Part shown: piece after piece, positions 1 through 7,844 of the stretch
How positions within the stretch are numbered: the stretch's first letter is position 1
How the letters are laid out: every line of letters begins with the position of its first letter
Source of the DNA: Clostridia bacterium
Lineage (GTDB): Bacteria > Bacillota > Clostridia > Oscillospirales > CAG-272
Assembly: GCA_017531925.1 (NCBI GenBank)
Contig: JAFXKD010000038.1
Coordinates: forward strand, 1-39,118
Direction: 5' to 3'
DNA length: 39,118 nucleotides
The notes under the pieces: generated by a model
Seen by the model: the letters and a program-made list of their open reading frames with translations, nothing else
The model's database searches: none
Told to the model about the DNA's origin: nothing
Translations under genes and position numbers: made by a program

Positions 1-1442
1 CCCTCGGTGATAAGACCGCAGGAGATACCTGCAACGGGAGCCTTGATCGGAACGCCTGCATCCATAAGAGCAAGAGTAGAGCCGCAAACGGAGCCCTGAG
101 ACGTGGAACCGTTAGAGGAAACTACGTCGGAAACAAGGCGGATAGCGTAGGGGAACTCTTCAACGGAGGGAAGAACGGGAACGAGAGATCTTTCCGCAAG
201 CGCACCGTGACCGATCTCGCGGCGTCCGGGAGAACGAGCGGGCTTAGCCTCACCTGTGGAGAAGCCGGGCATATTGTAGTGGTGCATATATCTCTTTTCC
301 TTGTCATTGTCAAGACCGTCAAGGAGCTGAGCCTCACTGAGTGTGCCGAGTGTAGCAACTGTAAGCACCTGAGTCTGACCACGTGTGAAAAGTCCTGAGC
401 CGTGCGCTCTGGGAAGGAGACCTACCTCAGAGCCAAGGGGTCTGATCTCGTCCATACGTCTGCCGTCAACACGCTTCTTGTCAACGAGCAACCAGCGGCG
501 AACGATCTTCTTCTGGATCTTATATACAAGCTCCTCCATAAGGGTGGGAAGCTCGGGATATTCTTCTGTAAATTTCTCAAGGATAGCTTCCTTAATGGGG
601 AACATCTTTGCATCGCGAACAGTCTTGTCGTCGGTGTCGAGTGCGACCATAACGTCCTTTTCGCAGAAATCAAAGATCTTATCGAACATCTCGTGATCAA
701 GCTCGCAGGAGGGGTATTCGAATTTCTCCTTGCCGATCTCATCAACGATGGCGTTGATAAATTCAAGTATGCCCTGATTTTCCTTGTGAGCTACCATAAT
801 AGCGTCGAACATAACATCATCGGGAACCTCGTTAGCGCCAGCCTCGATCATAACTACCTTCTTCATAGAAGAAGCAACTGTAAGCTCAAGGTCGGAAACA
901 GCTCTCTGAGCCTCAGTGGGGTTGACCACGGGCTTGCCGTCAACAAGACCCATAAATACGCCTGAGATGGGGCCGTTCCACGGGATATCGGAAATGGAAA
1001 GGGCGATGGATGCACCGATCATAGCGGTGATCTCGGGTGAGCAGTCGGGATCGTAGGACATTACCGTAAGAGAGAGGGAAACGTCGTTACGAAGATCCTT
1101 GGGGAAAAGGGGACGGATGGGACGGTCGATAACACGGCTTGTGAGGATTGCCTTCTCGGGGGGTCTGCCCTCACGGCGAAGGTATCCGCCGGGGATCTTA
1201 CCTGCCGCATACATTCTCTCGTCGAAATCAACGGAGAGGGGAAGGAAGTCGATACCGTCACGGGGCTTTTCTGAAGCGGTAGCGCAGCAGAGAACTGCGG
1301 TATCGCCGTATCTTACAAGGCAGGAGCCGTTAGCAAGTCCCGCAAGCTTACCCGTTTCAACAACGAGAGGTCTGCCCGCAAGTGTGTAATGGAACGTCTT
1401 AAAGTTTTTGAACACCATGGGTGAGCTGATAGAATTACTCAT
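1..1442 (-). CDS. pnp: Polynucleotide phosphorylase, N-terminal part (runs off left edge)
   Basis: 3'-to-5' phosphorolytic exoribonuclease that degrades RNA to nucleoside diphosphates, normally a trimer and part of the RNA degradosome. The reverse strand reads open from the ATG at 1442 to the window edge, about 480 codons of a usual ~700. The first RNase PH domain is clear (GRPLVVETGKLAGLANGS near residue 23; GGYLRREGRP near 87; RVIDRPIRPLFP near 104), followed by the helical linker and the start of the second RNase PH domain (RRMDEIRPL; TRGQTQVLTVATLG; HHYNMPGFSTGE). The KH and S1 domains and the catalytic part of PH2 lie outside. An AGGAG site precedes the ATG. rpsO lies 201 bp upstream on the same strand, the classical rpsO-pnp order, with a terminator and a structured leader between them. 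Confidence 0.97.
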   Translation of the reverse strand, partial: MSNSISSPMVFKNFKTFHYTLAGRPLVVETGKLAGLANGSCLVRYGDTAVLCCATASEKPRDGIDFLPLSVDFDERMYAAGKIPGGYLRREGRPPEKAILTSRVIDRPIRPLFPKDLRNDVSLSLTVMSYDPDCSPEITAMIGASIALSISDIPWNGPISGVFMGLVDGKPVVNPTEAQRAVSDLELTVASSMKKVVMIEAGANEVPDDVMFDAIMVAHKENQGILEFINAIVDEIGKEKFEYPSCELDHEMFDKIFDFCEKDVMVALDTDDKTVRDAKMFPIKEAILEKFTEEYPELPTLMEELVYKIQKKIVRRWLLVDKKRVDGRRMDEIRPLGSEVGLLPRAHGSGLFTRGQTQVLTVATLGTLSEAQLLDGLDNDKEKRYMHHYNMPGFSTGEAKPARSPGRREIGHGALAERSLVPVLPSVEEFPYAIRLVSDVVSSNGSTSQGSVCGSTLALMDAGVPIKAPVAGISCGLITE

Positions 1443-1481
1443 TTTTTTAAATTCCTCCATAAAAATTTTAAATATTTTGAT

Positions 1482-1558
1482 TCTTACGGGGTTTAGCACT
1501 TAAATACGAACTGAAAGGACTTTCAGTGCATAGTTAACTGCTAATACCCACCGTAAGA
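1482..1558 (-). promoter_or_regulatory. Structured 5' leader RNA upstream of pnp
   Basis: A 77-nt stretch ending about 40 nt before the pnp start folds into one long, interrupted hairpin. The outer stem pairs 1482-1489 with 1551-1558 (8 bp). A second stem pairs 1490-1498 with 1539-1548 (9 bp with one bulged T). A terminal hairpin at 1510-1527 pairs ACTGAAA with TTTCAGT. There is no T-run, so it is not a simple terminator. In E. coli the pnp leader forms a long stem that RNase III cuts and PNPase uses for autoregulation. That this Firmicute leader works the same way is inference. Confidence 0.6.
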
Positions 1559-1582
1559 TTTTGCGACTTACTAAATATTGTA

Positions 1583-1632
1583 AAAACAAACAAAGGGAGT
1601 GAGGAGTCGGCAAAAACCCACTCTCCCACTCC
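1583..1632 (-). terminator. Intrinsic terminator downstream of rpsO
   Basis: GGAGTG (1596-1601) pairs with CACTCC (1627-1632) and GGAG (1603-1606) with CTCC (1623-1626), with one bulged A. On the minus strand this is followed by CTTTGTTTGTTTTT. It separates rpsO from pnp, either fully or as an attenuator. Confidence 0.6.
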
Positions 1633-1643
1633 GTTTTTTGTTC

Positions 1644-1907
1644 TTACTTTCTGATGCCGAGCTTCTTGATGATTGCTCTGTATCTTTCGATATCAACTTT
1701 CTGGAGATAGCCAAGAAGGTTTCTTCTGTGACCTACCATTTTAAGAAGACCGCGACGGCTGTGATGGTCGTTGTGGTTGTTCTTAAGATGCTCGTTGAGG
1801 CTGTTGATTCTGTGTGTGAGGATAGCGATCTGCACCTCGGGTGAGCCTGTGTCGCCCTCGTGTGTAGCGTACTCAGCGATTATAGCCTGCTTTTCGTCCT
1901 TCAACAT
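1644..1907 (-). CDS. rpsO: 30S ribosomal protein S15
   Basis: Primary 16S rRNA-binding protein of the small-subunit platform. The 87-residue product matches the family length. It carries the diagnostic stretches TGSPEVQIA (near residue 17), [16 protein letters not shown] (near 36) and RRNLLGYL (near 56), including the conserved His/Arg residues that contact rRNA. The ATG at 1907 is chosen over an in-frame ATG at 1943 because GAAAGGTG lies just upstream and S15 proteins begin M-L-x-x-E-K. It has its own promoter at 2026-2054 and a roughly 110-nt leader. pnp follows on the same strand. Confidence 0.97.
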   Translation of the reverse strand: MLKDEKQAIIAEYATHEGDTGSPEVQIAILTHRINSLNEHLKNNHNDHHSRRGLLKMVGHRRNLLGYLQKVDIERYRAIIKKLGIRK

Positions 1908-2019
1908 TGTTTTTTCACCTTTCTTTAAATTATTTAACGGCAAAGCACAGTCAACGGCGGGTGAAATACGGCTTTATTTACCGTCTTGTTTTCCCGAAAA
2001 CCGAGCTTTACGTCATACG
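1908..2019 (-). promoter_or_regulatory. rpsO mRNA leader, possible S15 autoregulatory structure
   Basis: The transcript from the 2026-2054 promoter carries about 110 nt before the rpsO start. It holds a hairpin at 1988-2001 (GTTTT/AAAAC) and one at 1968-1984 (ACGG/CCGT), with further CGGC/GCCG repeats that allow alternative pairing. S15 controls its own mRNA through leader structures in several bacteria. No exact family match can be claimed from sequence alone. Confidence 0.4.
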
Positions 2020-2025
2020 AAAACT

Positions 2026-2054
2026 ATTTTAGCACAAAAATGCTGTTTTGTAAA
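2026..2054 (-). promoter_or_regulatory. Promoter of rpsO
   Basis: Minus strand: -35 TTTACA (2049-2054), 17-bp spacer, -10 TAAAAT (2026-2031). Transcription would start near 2019. Confidence 0.7.
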
Positions 2055-2139
2055 TAGTTTTTTTGAATTTTTCTAAAATATTTTTGTTTATCTTCTATAA
2101 TTATATATTTTTGCATTTGTTTCTTTTGAACAAAACTGA

Positions 2140-2170
2140 AAAAGGGCTGATTTTTCAGCCCTTTTGGAAT
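2140..2170 (-). terminator. Intrinsic terminator of fba
   Basis: AAAAGGGCTGA (2140-2150) pairs perfectly with TCAGCCCTTTT (2155-2165) around a 4-nt loop, immediately after the fba stop at 2173. Confidence 0.85.
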
Positions 2171-2172
2171 TA

Positions 2173-3036
2173 TTATGCCTTGTTTGCAGAGCCGAAAAGC
2201 TCGATCTTTTCGCGAACGGTCGCCTTGATAGCCTCGGTACCGGGAGCGAGAAGCTTTCTGGGGTCAAAGCCCTTGCCGGAAAGGTCCTTGCCTGCTTCGA
2301 TGTACTCTCTTGTAGCTGCCGCGAAAGCGAGCTGGCACTCGGTGTTAACGTTTATCTTGGAAACGCCGAGGTCGATCGCCTTTTTGATCATCTCTGCGGG
2401 GATACCCGTGCCGCCGTGGAGAACGAGGGGCATAGCGCCGGTCTTCTGCTGGATAGCGTCAAGAGTTTCGAAGGAAAGGCCTGCCCAGTTAGCGGGGTAC
2501 TTACCGTGGATGTTACCGATACCGGCGGCAAGCATAGTAACGCCGAGATCTGCGATCATCTTGCACTCGTCGGGATCTGCACATTCGCCCGCGCCGATAA
2601 CTCCGTCCTCTTCGCCGCCGATGGAACCAACCTCAGCCTCAAGGGAGATGCCCTTTTCGCCCGTGATCCTTACAAGCTCCTTAGTCTTTTCGATGTTCTC
2701 CTCGATGGGATAGTGAGAGCCGTCAAACATAACGGACGAAAATCCTGCCTCGATGCACTTGAGCGCGCCCTCGTAAGAGCCGTGGTCAAGGTGGAGCGCA
2801 ACGGGAACGGTGATGCCGAGTCCCTCGATCATACCCTCTACCATACCGACGATCGTTTTATAGCCGCACATATATTTGCCCGCGCCCTCGGAAACACCGA
2901 GAATAACGGGGGAGTTCATCTCCTGCGCGGTTAGAAGAATGGCTTTTGTCCATTCAAGGTTATTGATGTTGAACTGACCAACTGCATAGTGGCCTTCTTT
3001 TGCCTTAATTAGCATTTCTTTTGCTGAAACAAGCAT
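2173..3036 (-). CDS. fba: Class II fructose-bisphosphate aldolase
   Basis: Zinc-dependent aldolase that splits fructose 1,6-bisphosphate into DHAP and glyceraldehyde 3-phosphate (glycolysis/gluconeogenesis, cytosol). The 287 residues match short class II enzymes. Visible motifs are VALHLDHG (catalytic Asp84 and zinc His85), SLEAEVG, IGNIHGKYP with a zinc His, LVLHGGTG (zinc His and phosphate loop) and KINVNTE near the DHAP site. The start has GGAGGATC upstream. The gene is monocistronic, with its own promoter (3075-3103) and terminator (2140-2165), and diverges from rny. Confidence 0.97.
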   Translation of the reverse strand: MLVSAKEMLIKAKEGHYAVGQFNINNLEWTKAILLTAQEMNSPVILGVSEGAGKYMCGYKTIVGMVEGMIEGLGITVPVALHLDHGSYEGALKCIEAGFSSVMFDGSHYPIEENIEKTKELVRITGEKGISLEAEVGSIGGEEDGVIGAGECADPDECKMIADLGVTMLAAGIGNIHGKYPANWAGLSFETLDAIQQKTGAMPLVLHGGTGIPAEMIKKAIDLGVSKINVNTECQLAFAAATREYIEAGKDLSGKGFDPRKLLAPGTEAIKATVREKIELFGSANKA

Positions 3037-3074
3037 TGTAACTGATCCTCCGTGGATAAAAATTTAACAAAGAT

Positions 3075-3103
3075 ATTATATAACATTTTTTTGTAAAAAT
3101 CAA
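3075..3103 (-). promoter_or_regulatory. Promoter of fba
   Basis: Minus strand: -35 TTGATT (3098-3103), 17-bp spacer, -10 TATAAT (3075-3080). Confidence 0.75.
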
Positions 3104-3186
3104 GTCTTTAATTAATATTTTACGAGAATTAAGCGACATTTGACCAAAAATTAACAAATAAGAATTATTAACACTGCAAAAATATC

Positions 3187-3215
3187 TTGACAAAAGAGCA
3201 AAAAACGTGTAAAAT
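3187..3215 (+). promoter_or_regulatory. Promoter of rny
   Basis: -35 TTGACA (3187-3192), 17-bp spacer, -10 TAAAAT (3210-3215). It gives a leader of about 85 nt before the ATG at 3305. Confidence 0.8.
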
Positions 3216-3304
3216 AAAGAATGGTAAACTGAAATAGTTTGGCAATATTACGTACTATTTATAGATTACAAGGAAAACTAAATACTAAAAAAAGGAGGTG
3301 CAAT

Positions 3305-4846
3305 ATGGACACTATTTGGTATGTTCTTGTGGCAGTTATATCTATCGCAGTCGGTGTTTTCGGCGGTATGATACTCCGAAAAAAGATTGCCGAGGGCAAG
3401 ATAGGCTCTGCCGAGGAAGAAGCCAAAAGGATCGTACTTGACGGTGAAAAGCAAGCCGAGACCAAGAAGAAGGAAGCTCTTATCGAAGCCAAGGAGGAGA
3501 TCCTTAGACAGAGGAATGAATCCGAGCGTGAGATAAAGGAGCGCCGCTCCGAGCTTAATGCTGAAAAGCGCAGACTCGATCAGAAGGAAAGTAACCTTGA
3601 TAAGAAGACCGACGCGCTTGAAAAGAAAAACGAGCAGCTTGACAGAAAGCTCAAGGAAGTTGACGGTATCCGCACTCAGGCAGAGGAGGCTCTTGCAAAG
3701 CAGCTCACGGTACTTGAGGAGATATCGGGTCTTTCAATAAATGAGGCCAAGGAGCAGCTTATCGAAAAGGTCGAAAGCCAGGTCAAGCACGAGCTTGCTC
3801 AGCGACTTGACGAGCTTGAGGCACAGTTCAAGGAGGAATCCGAAACAAAGGCAAGAAACATTCTCTCCCTTGCGATCCAGCGTTGCGCGGCAGACCACGT
3901 TGCAGAGGCAACTATTTCGTCCGTCGCTTTACCCAACGAGGAGATGAAGGGTAGGATTATCGGTCGAGAGGGTAGAAATATCCAGAAGATCGAAACGCTT
4001 ACAGGCGTCGAGCTTATCATCGACGATACGCCCGAGGCTATCACCATTTCGGGATTTGATCCCGTTCGGCGCGAGGTAGCAAGACTCGCACTTGAAAAGC
4101 TGATCTCTGACGGCAGAATCCATCCCGCAAGAATTGAGGAGATGGTGGAAAAGGCGCAGAGAGAGGTTGACACATCGGTTAAGCAGGCAGGCGACAGAGC
4201 AACGTTTGAGGTTGGAATCCACGGAATCCACCCCGAGCTTGTAAAGCTTCTCGGACGCTTGCGTTACCGTACCAGCTACGGACAGAACGTGCTTAAGCAT
4301 TCTATTGAGGTTGCATTCCTTGCGGGAATGATGGCGGAGGAGCTTGGTGTTGACGCAAATGCGGCAAAGCGCGCAGGACTTCTTCACGACATCGGTAAAG
4401 CGTTCCCACACGACGTTGAGGGCTCTCACGTTGAGATCGGTGTGAATGCGCTTAAGAAATACAAGGAAAGCAAGGAGGTCATCCACGCGGTAGAGGCTCA
4501 CCACAATGACGTAGAGCCCAGAACCATCGTGGCGATACTCGTACAGGCAGCGGATGCAATTTCCGCAGCAAGACCCGGCGCGCGCCGTGAGGATATGGAA
4601 AACTATATCAAGAGACTTCAGAAGCTTGAGGAAATCGCAGCAGGCTTTGACGGAGTTGATAAGGCGTTTGCTATACAGGCAGGACGTGAGGTCCGCGTTA
4701 TGGTCAAGCCCGAGCAGGTCAATGACGAGGGTATGAAGCTCATAGCTCGTGAAATGGCTGCTAAGATTCAGGCTGAAATGAAATATCCCGGTCAGATAAA
4801 GGTTCATCTTATCAGGGAAAGCAGAGTTGCCGATTACGCAAAATAA
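3305..4846 (+). CDS. rny: Ribonuclease Y
   Basis: Membrane-anchored endoribonuclease that starts mRNA turnover in Firmicutes. Layout of the 513 residues: an N-terminal transmembrane helix (about 3-24), a long charged coiled coil (about 30-190), a KH domain with [12 protein letters not shown] (about 213-224), and an HD domain with [18 protein letters not shown] and AHHNDVEP. The ATG at 3305 follows AAAGGAGGTG, whereas an in-frame extension to 3239 has no such site and would put charged residues before the membrane helix. With pnp and rpsO nearby, several RNA-decay genes are close together here, though fba lies between and the directions differ. Confidence 0.97.
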   Translation: MDTIWYVLVAVISIAVGVFGGMILRKKIAEGKIGSAEEEAKRIVLDGEKQAETKKKEALIEAKEEILRQRNESEREIKERRSELNAEKRRLDQKESNLDKKTDALEKKNEQLDRKLKEVDGIRTQAEEALAKQLTVLEEISGLSINEAKEQLIEKVESQVKHELAQRLDELEAQFKEESETKARNILSLAIQRCAADHVAEATISSVALPNEEMKGRIIGREGRNIQKIETLTGVELIIDDTPEAITISGFDPVRREVARLALEKLISDGRIHPARIEEMVEKAQREVDTSVKQAGDRATFEVGIHGIHPELVKLLGRLRYRTSYGQNVLKHSIEVAFLAGMMAEELGVDANAAKRAGLLHDIGKAFPHDVEGSHVEIGVNALKKYKESKEVIHAVEAHHNDVEPRTIVAILVQAADAISAARPGARREDMENYIKRLQKLEEIAAGFDGVDKAFAIQAGREVRVMVKPEQVNDEGMKLIAREMAAKIQAEMKYPGQIKVHLIRESRVADYAK

Positions 4847-4860
4847 GGCAACGTAATTCT

Positions 4861-4895
4861 CAACAACTGTTCTTGTTGTTTTTATATATATTTTA
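4861..4895 (+). terminator. Possible first terminator of rny
   Basis: CAACAA (4861-4866) pairs with TTGTTG (4873-4878) around a 6-nt loop, followed by a T-rich tract. The stem is short, and a stronger terminator follows at 4949. Confidence 0.45.
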
Positions 4896-4948
4896 TCATA
4901 AAACCAACCTGAGAGTTATTCGGATATTTATCCGATTGAGTATAAAAG

Positions 4949-4984
4949 AGGCGCTACACCACACGGTAGCGCCTCGATTTTTTA
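4949..4984. terminator. Bidirectional terminator between rny and the kinase gene
   Basis: GAGGCGCTA (4949-4957) pairs with TAGCGCCTC (4967-4975). GATTTTTT follows on the plus strand and TTTTATAC on the minus strand, so it can serve both converging genes. Confidence 0.85.
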
Positions 4985-4992
4985 TTAAGTGA

Positions 4993-6210
4993 TTATTTTC
5001 TTGCCTTTATAATGATAGTAAAGGTCGTTCCGTCCTCCTCATTCGATTCAACGGATATCTTGTGACCGAGAAGGTCGCATTTTTTCTTTGCAAGTGAAAG
5101 ACCGAGCCCGTGTCCGCCAACCTTACGCTCCTTGTTGCTCCTGTAAAAGCGCTCAAAGACGTGAGGAAGCTCGTCGGGCTTTATGTATTCACCCTTGTTA
5201 TTGATCGAAAAATAGATCTTCTTTGAGGATTTATAGAGCGTGACCGAAATTTTTCCGCTTTCGCTGCTGTATTTTATCGCGTTGTCGAAAAGTATCTCAA
5301 GAACCTTTGAAAGCGTTGGCGCGTGAGTGCGTGCAAAGATATCGGGCTGGATCCCGCTATCGATGGTTATACTTTTTTCAAATGCCACCACCTCGAATTG
5401 CAGAATGGAATTTTCCACAAGCTCTGAAATGTTTGCATCGCCAAGCCTTATATCCTCTCTTGCGGCTTCGCCCTTGGCAAGCTCAAGCATCTTGTTTATC
5501 AGATCGCTCATTCTGCCAGCCTCCTCGGAGGTGCTTTCTATCCATTTCATCTGGGATTCAACGGTCTCATCCTTATGAGCAGATAAAATATTGTTATTGG
5601 CGAGAATTACGGTGAGAGGGGTTTTAAGGTCATGAGAGGCATCTGCAAGGAATTGCTTTTGCTGATTCCACGCTTCCTCTACCGGAGCGATCGCTATATC
5701 CGCAAGTCTTTTGCTTATGTATAAGAAAACGAGGAGACCCACAAAGGTGGCAAGAAAGGCGTGCGAGGTGTTCTCCCTCATCCTTTCTACAAGATGCTCG
5801 CGGGAGAGAAAGCTGATAAGCATTCCGCGAGGCGTATTCGTTTTCAGAAAGCTGAGATTGAGAGAACGGATATTTCCTCGTTCATATTCGGTCTCCAAGA
5901 TAAGTGGAATAGCTTTTTTAAGCATATCGTCGGGCATCTCGTTTTCGGTTTCCGCTATTATTTCACCTTCATTATTTATAAGGATGGTGAATGAATGCAA
6001 ATAGACCTTGTTGTCGCTCTCCTGTGGCTTGGAGGAGGGAAGCTGGGGACGGTTTTCGTAAAAAAGGAGATTTTCCTCAAGCACCGCCGTGATCTTTCCT
6101 TCTTCAATGAAGTAGGTCATAACGCAGAGGGATGCGAATATTCCTATCATTACTAAGCCTATGAGCAGCATATTGTGAACGATCAATTTTATTTTAAGCT
6201 TTTTTATCAT
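4993..6210 (-). CDS. Sensor histidine kinase (HisKA/HATPase)
   Basis: Membrane sensor kinase that autophosphorylates on His and passes phosphate to the adjacent regulator. In the 405 residues, a transmembrane helix (about 12-34) is followed by an extracytoplasmic region of about 115 residues and a second transmembrane helix (about 151-165). Then come the H box ADASHDLKTPLT (His193), the N box ILFDNAIKYS, an F-like VFERFYRS, and the G box GGHGLGLSLAKK. The ATG lies 4 bp after the regulator stop, so the two are co-transcribed. The signal is unknown. The divergent neighbours suggest that this pair controls the VTC/DUF4956/beta-helix operon. Confidence 0.95.
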   Translation of the reverse strand: MIKKLKIKLIVHNMLLIGLVMIGIFASLCVMTYFIEEGKITAVLEENLLFYENRPQLPSSKPQESDNKVYLHSFTILINNEGEIIAETENEMPDDMLKKAIPLILETEYERGNIRSLNLSFLKTNTPRGMLISFLSREHLVERMRENTSHAFLATFVGLLVFLYISKRLADIAIAPVEEAWNQQKQFLADASHDLKTPLTVILANNNILSAHKDETVESQMKWIESTSEEAGRMSDLINKMLELAKGEAAREDIRLGDANISELVENSILQFEVVAFEKSITIDSGIQPDIFARTHAPTLSKVLEILFDNAIKYSSESGKISVTLYKSSKKIYFSINNKGEYIKPDELPHVFERFYRSNKERKVGGHGLGLSLAKKKCDLLGHKISVESNEEDGTTFTIIIKARK

Positions 6211-6214
6211 AATA

Positions 6215-6895
6215 TTAACCCTTGGCAGTCAATTTGTAGCCTAATTTTTTGGCTGATACTATCTCGACGCCCGATTCAACGAACGCGAGCTTTTTGCGAA
6301 GAAATGAGACGTATGCCTCAACGTTGTTGTCACCTGCATCCGAGTCATAGCCCCATATTCTCGTTATAAGGTCCTGCTTTGATATAATGACCTCCGGCTT
6401 GGACATAAACAGCTTAAGCATTTCACATTCCTTGAAATTCAGGTGTATGGTCTTAAAGCCCTTTGCGCAGGAAAGTGTGGATTTATCTATGTGTAGCGTT
6501 ATATCCTCGTATCGCATCTCATCAAGTATCACCTCTCCGCGGCGTCTTGTAAGCACGCGAAGTCGTGCCAAGAGCTCGTCGGGGGAGAAGGGCTTTGTCA
6601 TATAATCGTCAGCACCCGCGTCCAGTCCCTTTACCTTATCGTATATGGCGTCCTTTGCAGTGAGCATAAGCACGGGGGTGGTTATCTTCTTTTTTCTAAG
6701 CTCAAGGCATACGTCGAAGCCGTTCATTGAGGGGAGCATCACGTCAAGGATAATGCAATCGTATATTCCGCTTTCGCCGTAGGCGAGTCCGTCCGCGCCG
6801 TCATAAACCGCATCGACCATATATTTCTGCTCGCGTAGAATTTGCGCGAGCGCATCGGCAAGGCGCTTTTCATCTTCGACTATAAGTATATTCAT
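6215..6895 (-). CDS. OmpR-family response regulator
   Basis: Receiver domain (about 1-118) with the acidic pair Glu7/Asp8, phosphoacceptor Asp51 (IILDVMLP), Thr79 and Lys101 (TKPF), followed by a winged-helix DNA-binding domain (about 125-225; LNFKECEMLKLFM, DAGDNNVEAYVSFLRKKL). The product is 226 residues, the usual length. It is first in an operon with the kinase. GAAAGGAGC precedes the ATG and a sigma-A-type promoter lies at 6926-6954. Phosphorylated dimers of this family bind direct repeats spaced about 11 bp, and such repeats occur just upstream (6962-6993). Confidence 0.96.
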   Translation of the reverse strand: MNILIVEDEKRLADALAQILREQKYMVDAVYDGADGLAYGESGIYDCIILDVMLPSMNGFDVCLELRKKKITTPVLMLTAKDAIYDKVKGLDAGADDYMTKPFSPDELLARLRVLTRRRGEVILDEMRYEDITLHIDKSTLSCAKGFKTIHLNFKECEMLKLFMSKPEVIISKQDLITRIWGYDSDAGDNNVEAYVSFLRKKLAFVESGVEIVSAKKLGYKLTAKG

Positions 6896-6925
6896 ATTCA
6901 GCTCCTTTCACGTGATCTATCTATC

Positions 6926-6954
6926 ATTATATTACATTTTTTCACGTTATACAA
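6926..6954 (-). promoter_or_regulatory. Promoter of the regulator-kinase operon
   Basis: Minus strand: -35 TTGTAT (6949-6954), 17-bp spacer, -10 TATAAT (6926-6931). Confidence 0.7.
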
Positions 6955-6961
6955 GATATTT

Positions 6962-7076
6962 TAACTCAAAATACTTAAAAAATGCTTAAATTCTATAAAA
7001 GATTATTTTTTGCTCCGTTAAGAAATGGAATAAATATGCAAATGATGAATATTTTTTCAAGATTTTTTAAGAATTT
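6962..7076. promoter_or_regulatory. Candidate OmpR-type direct repeats in the divergent promoter region
   Basis: CTTAAA occurs at 6974-6979 and again 11 bp later at 6985-6990, and a related TAACTC lies about another turn upstream (6962-6967). A second pair with half-sites about 10 bp apart (CAAGATTTT, then TTAAGAATTTT) lies at 7058-7076, just before the -35 of the divergent operon. One-turn spacing is typical of OmpR-family operators. Low-complexity A/T sequence makes this tentative. Confidence 0.35.
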
Positions 7077-7079
7077 TGG

Positions 7080-7108
7080 TTTACAATTAATATAAAAAGT
7101 GGTAAACT
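7080..7108 (+). promoter_or_regulatory. Promoter of the VTC/DUF4956/beta-helix operon
   Basis: -35 TTTACA (7080-7085), 17-bp spacer, -10 TAAACT (7103-7108). The weak -10 is consistent with a need for activation. Confidence 0.55.
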
Positions 7109-7148
7109 ATGAACGATCTAAACAATTAGAAAAAAAGGGGGGGATGGT

Positions 7149-7841
7149 ATGGCTGACGTAATGATATTCAAGCGATACGAGAAGAAGTATATGCTCTCCG
7201 AGGAGGAATGCTGCGCGTTTATGCACCTTGTGCGCGACCGTCTCGTCCCCGATAAGCACGGAAGAAGCACTCTATGCTCCCTGTATCTCGACACCCCGGA
7301 TTTTTTGCTTATCAGAAATTCTATCGATGCGCAATCCTATAAGGAAAAGCTGAGAATGAGGAGCTACGGCGCACCGAAGGACGAAAAAAAGCTATTTTTT
7401 GAGATCAAAAAGAAATACAAGGGTGTAGTATATAAGAGAAGAGTATGCTTGACCGAAAAGGAAGCCCTTGACTATATAGAAAGTGGTATTCCGCCGATAG
7501 ATTCGCAAATTATGCGCGAGATAGATTATCTTATGCGCTTCTACGGTATGCCAAAGCCCTGCGTGTGTATCCTATGCGAGAGGGATGCTTACTTTTCCGC
7601 GGATAGTCCCGACGTAAGAATTACCTTTGACAGAAATCTGAGATATAGAAGGGGATTTCCAAATGATAACGATATATCGCAGGGAACACCGATAATAGAA
7701 AAAGGTAAAATAATAATGGAGATAAAGACCCCCGGAGCGATGCCCCTGTGGCTTGCGCGCGCGCTGTCGGAGTTGAAGATCTATCCAGTCAAATTTTCAA
7801 AATACGCGCACGCATATTATGATATAAAGGAGAAAAAATGA
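7149..7841 (+). CDS. VTC-domain protein (polyphosphate polymerase-like)
   Basis: The 230-residue protein has the VTC tunnel-fold signature: RYEKKYML near the N-terminus, STLCSLYLDTPD (about 35-46), KEKLRMRSYG (about 60-69), FFEIKKKYKGVVYKRR (about 79-94), and C-terminal IIMEIKTPG and KFSKYAHAYYD. In yeast Vtc4 this domain makes polyphosphate from ATP using the basic residues that line the tunnel, and the equivalent Arg/Lys/Glu positions are present. Bacterial relatives often sit next to DUF4956, as here. Polyphosphate synthesis is inferred from family membership. The gene is first of a tight operon: 3 bp separate its stop from the next ATG. Confidence 0.88.
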   Translation: MADVMIFKRYEKKYMLSEEECCAFMHLVRDRLVPDKHGRSTLCSLYLDTPDFLLIRNSIDAQSYKEKLRMRSYGAPKDEKKLFFEIKKKYKGVVYKRRVCLTEKEALDYIESGIPPIDSQIMREIDYLMRFYGMPKPCVCILCERDAYFSADSPDVRITFDRNLRYRRGFPNDNDISQGTPIIEKGKIIMEIKTPGAMPLWLARALSELKIYPVKFSKYAHAYYDIKEKK

Positions 7842-7844
7842 ATT

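Noticed and set aside
402..965. Long plus-strand ORFs antisense to pnp
   Set aside because: They mirror the pnp frame, lack ribosome binding sites and family signals, and the minus strand gives a clear PNPase.
2164..2934. 256-codon plus-strand ORF over fba
   Set aside because: Antisense shadow of a well-defined aldolase.
3929..4807. 292-codon minus-strand ORF over rny
   Set aside because: Antisense shadow of RNase Y; no domain, no ribosome binding site.
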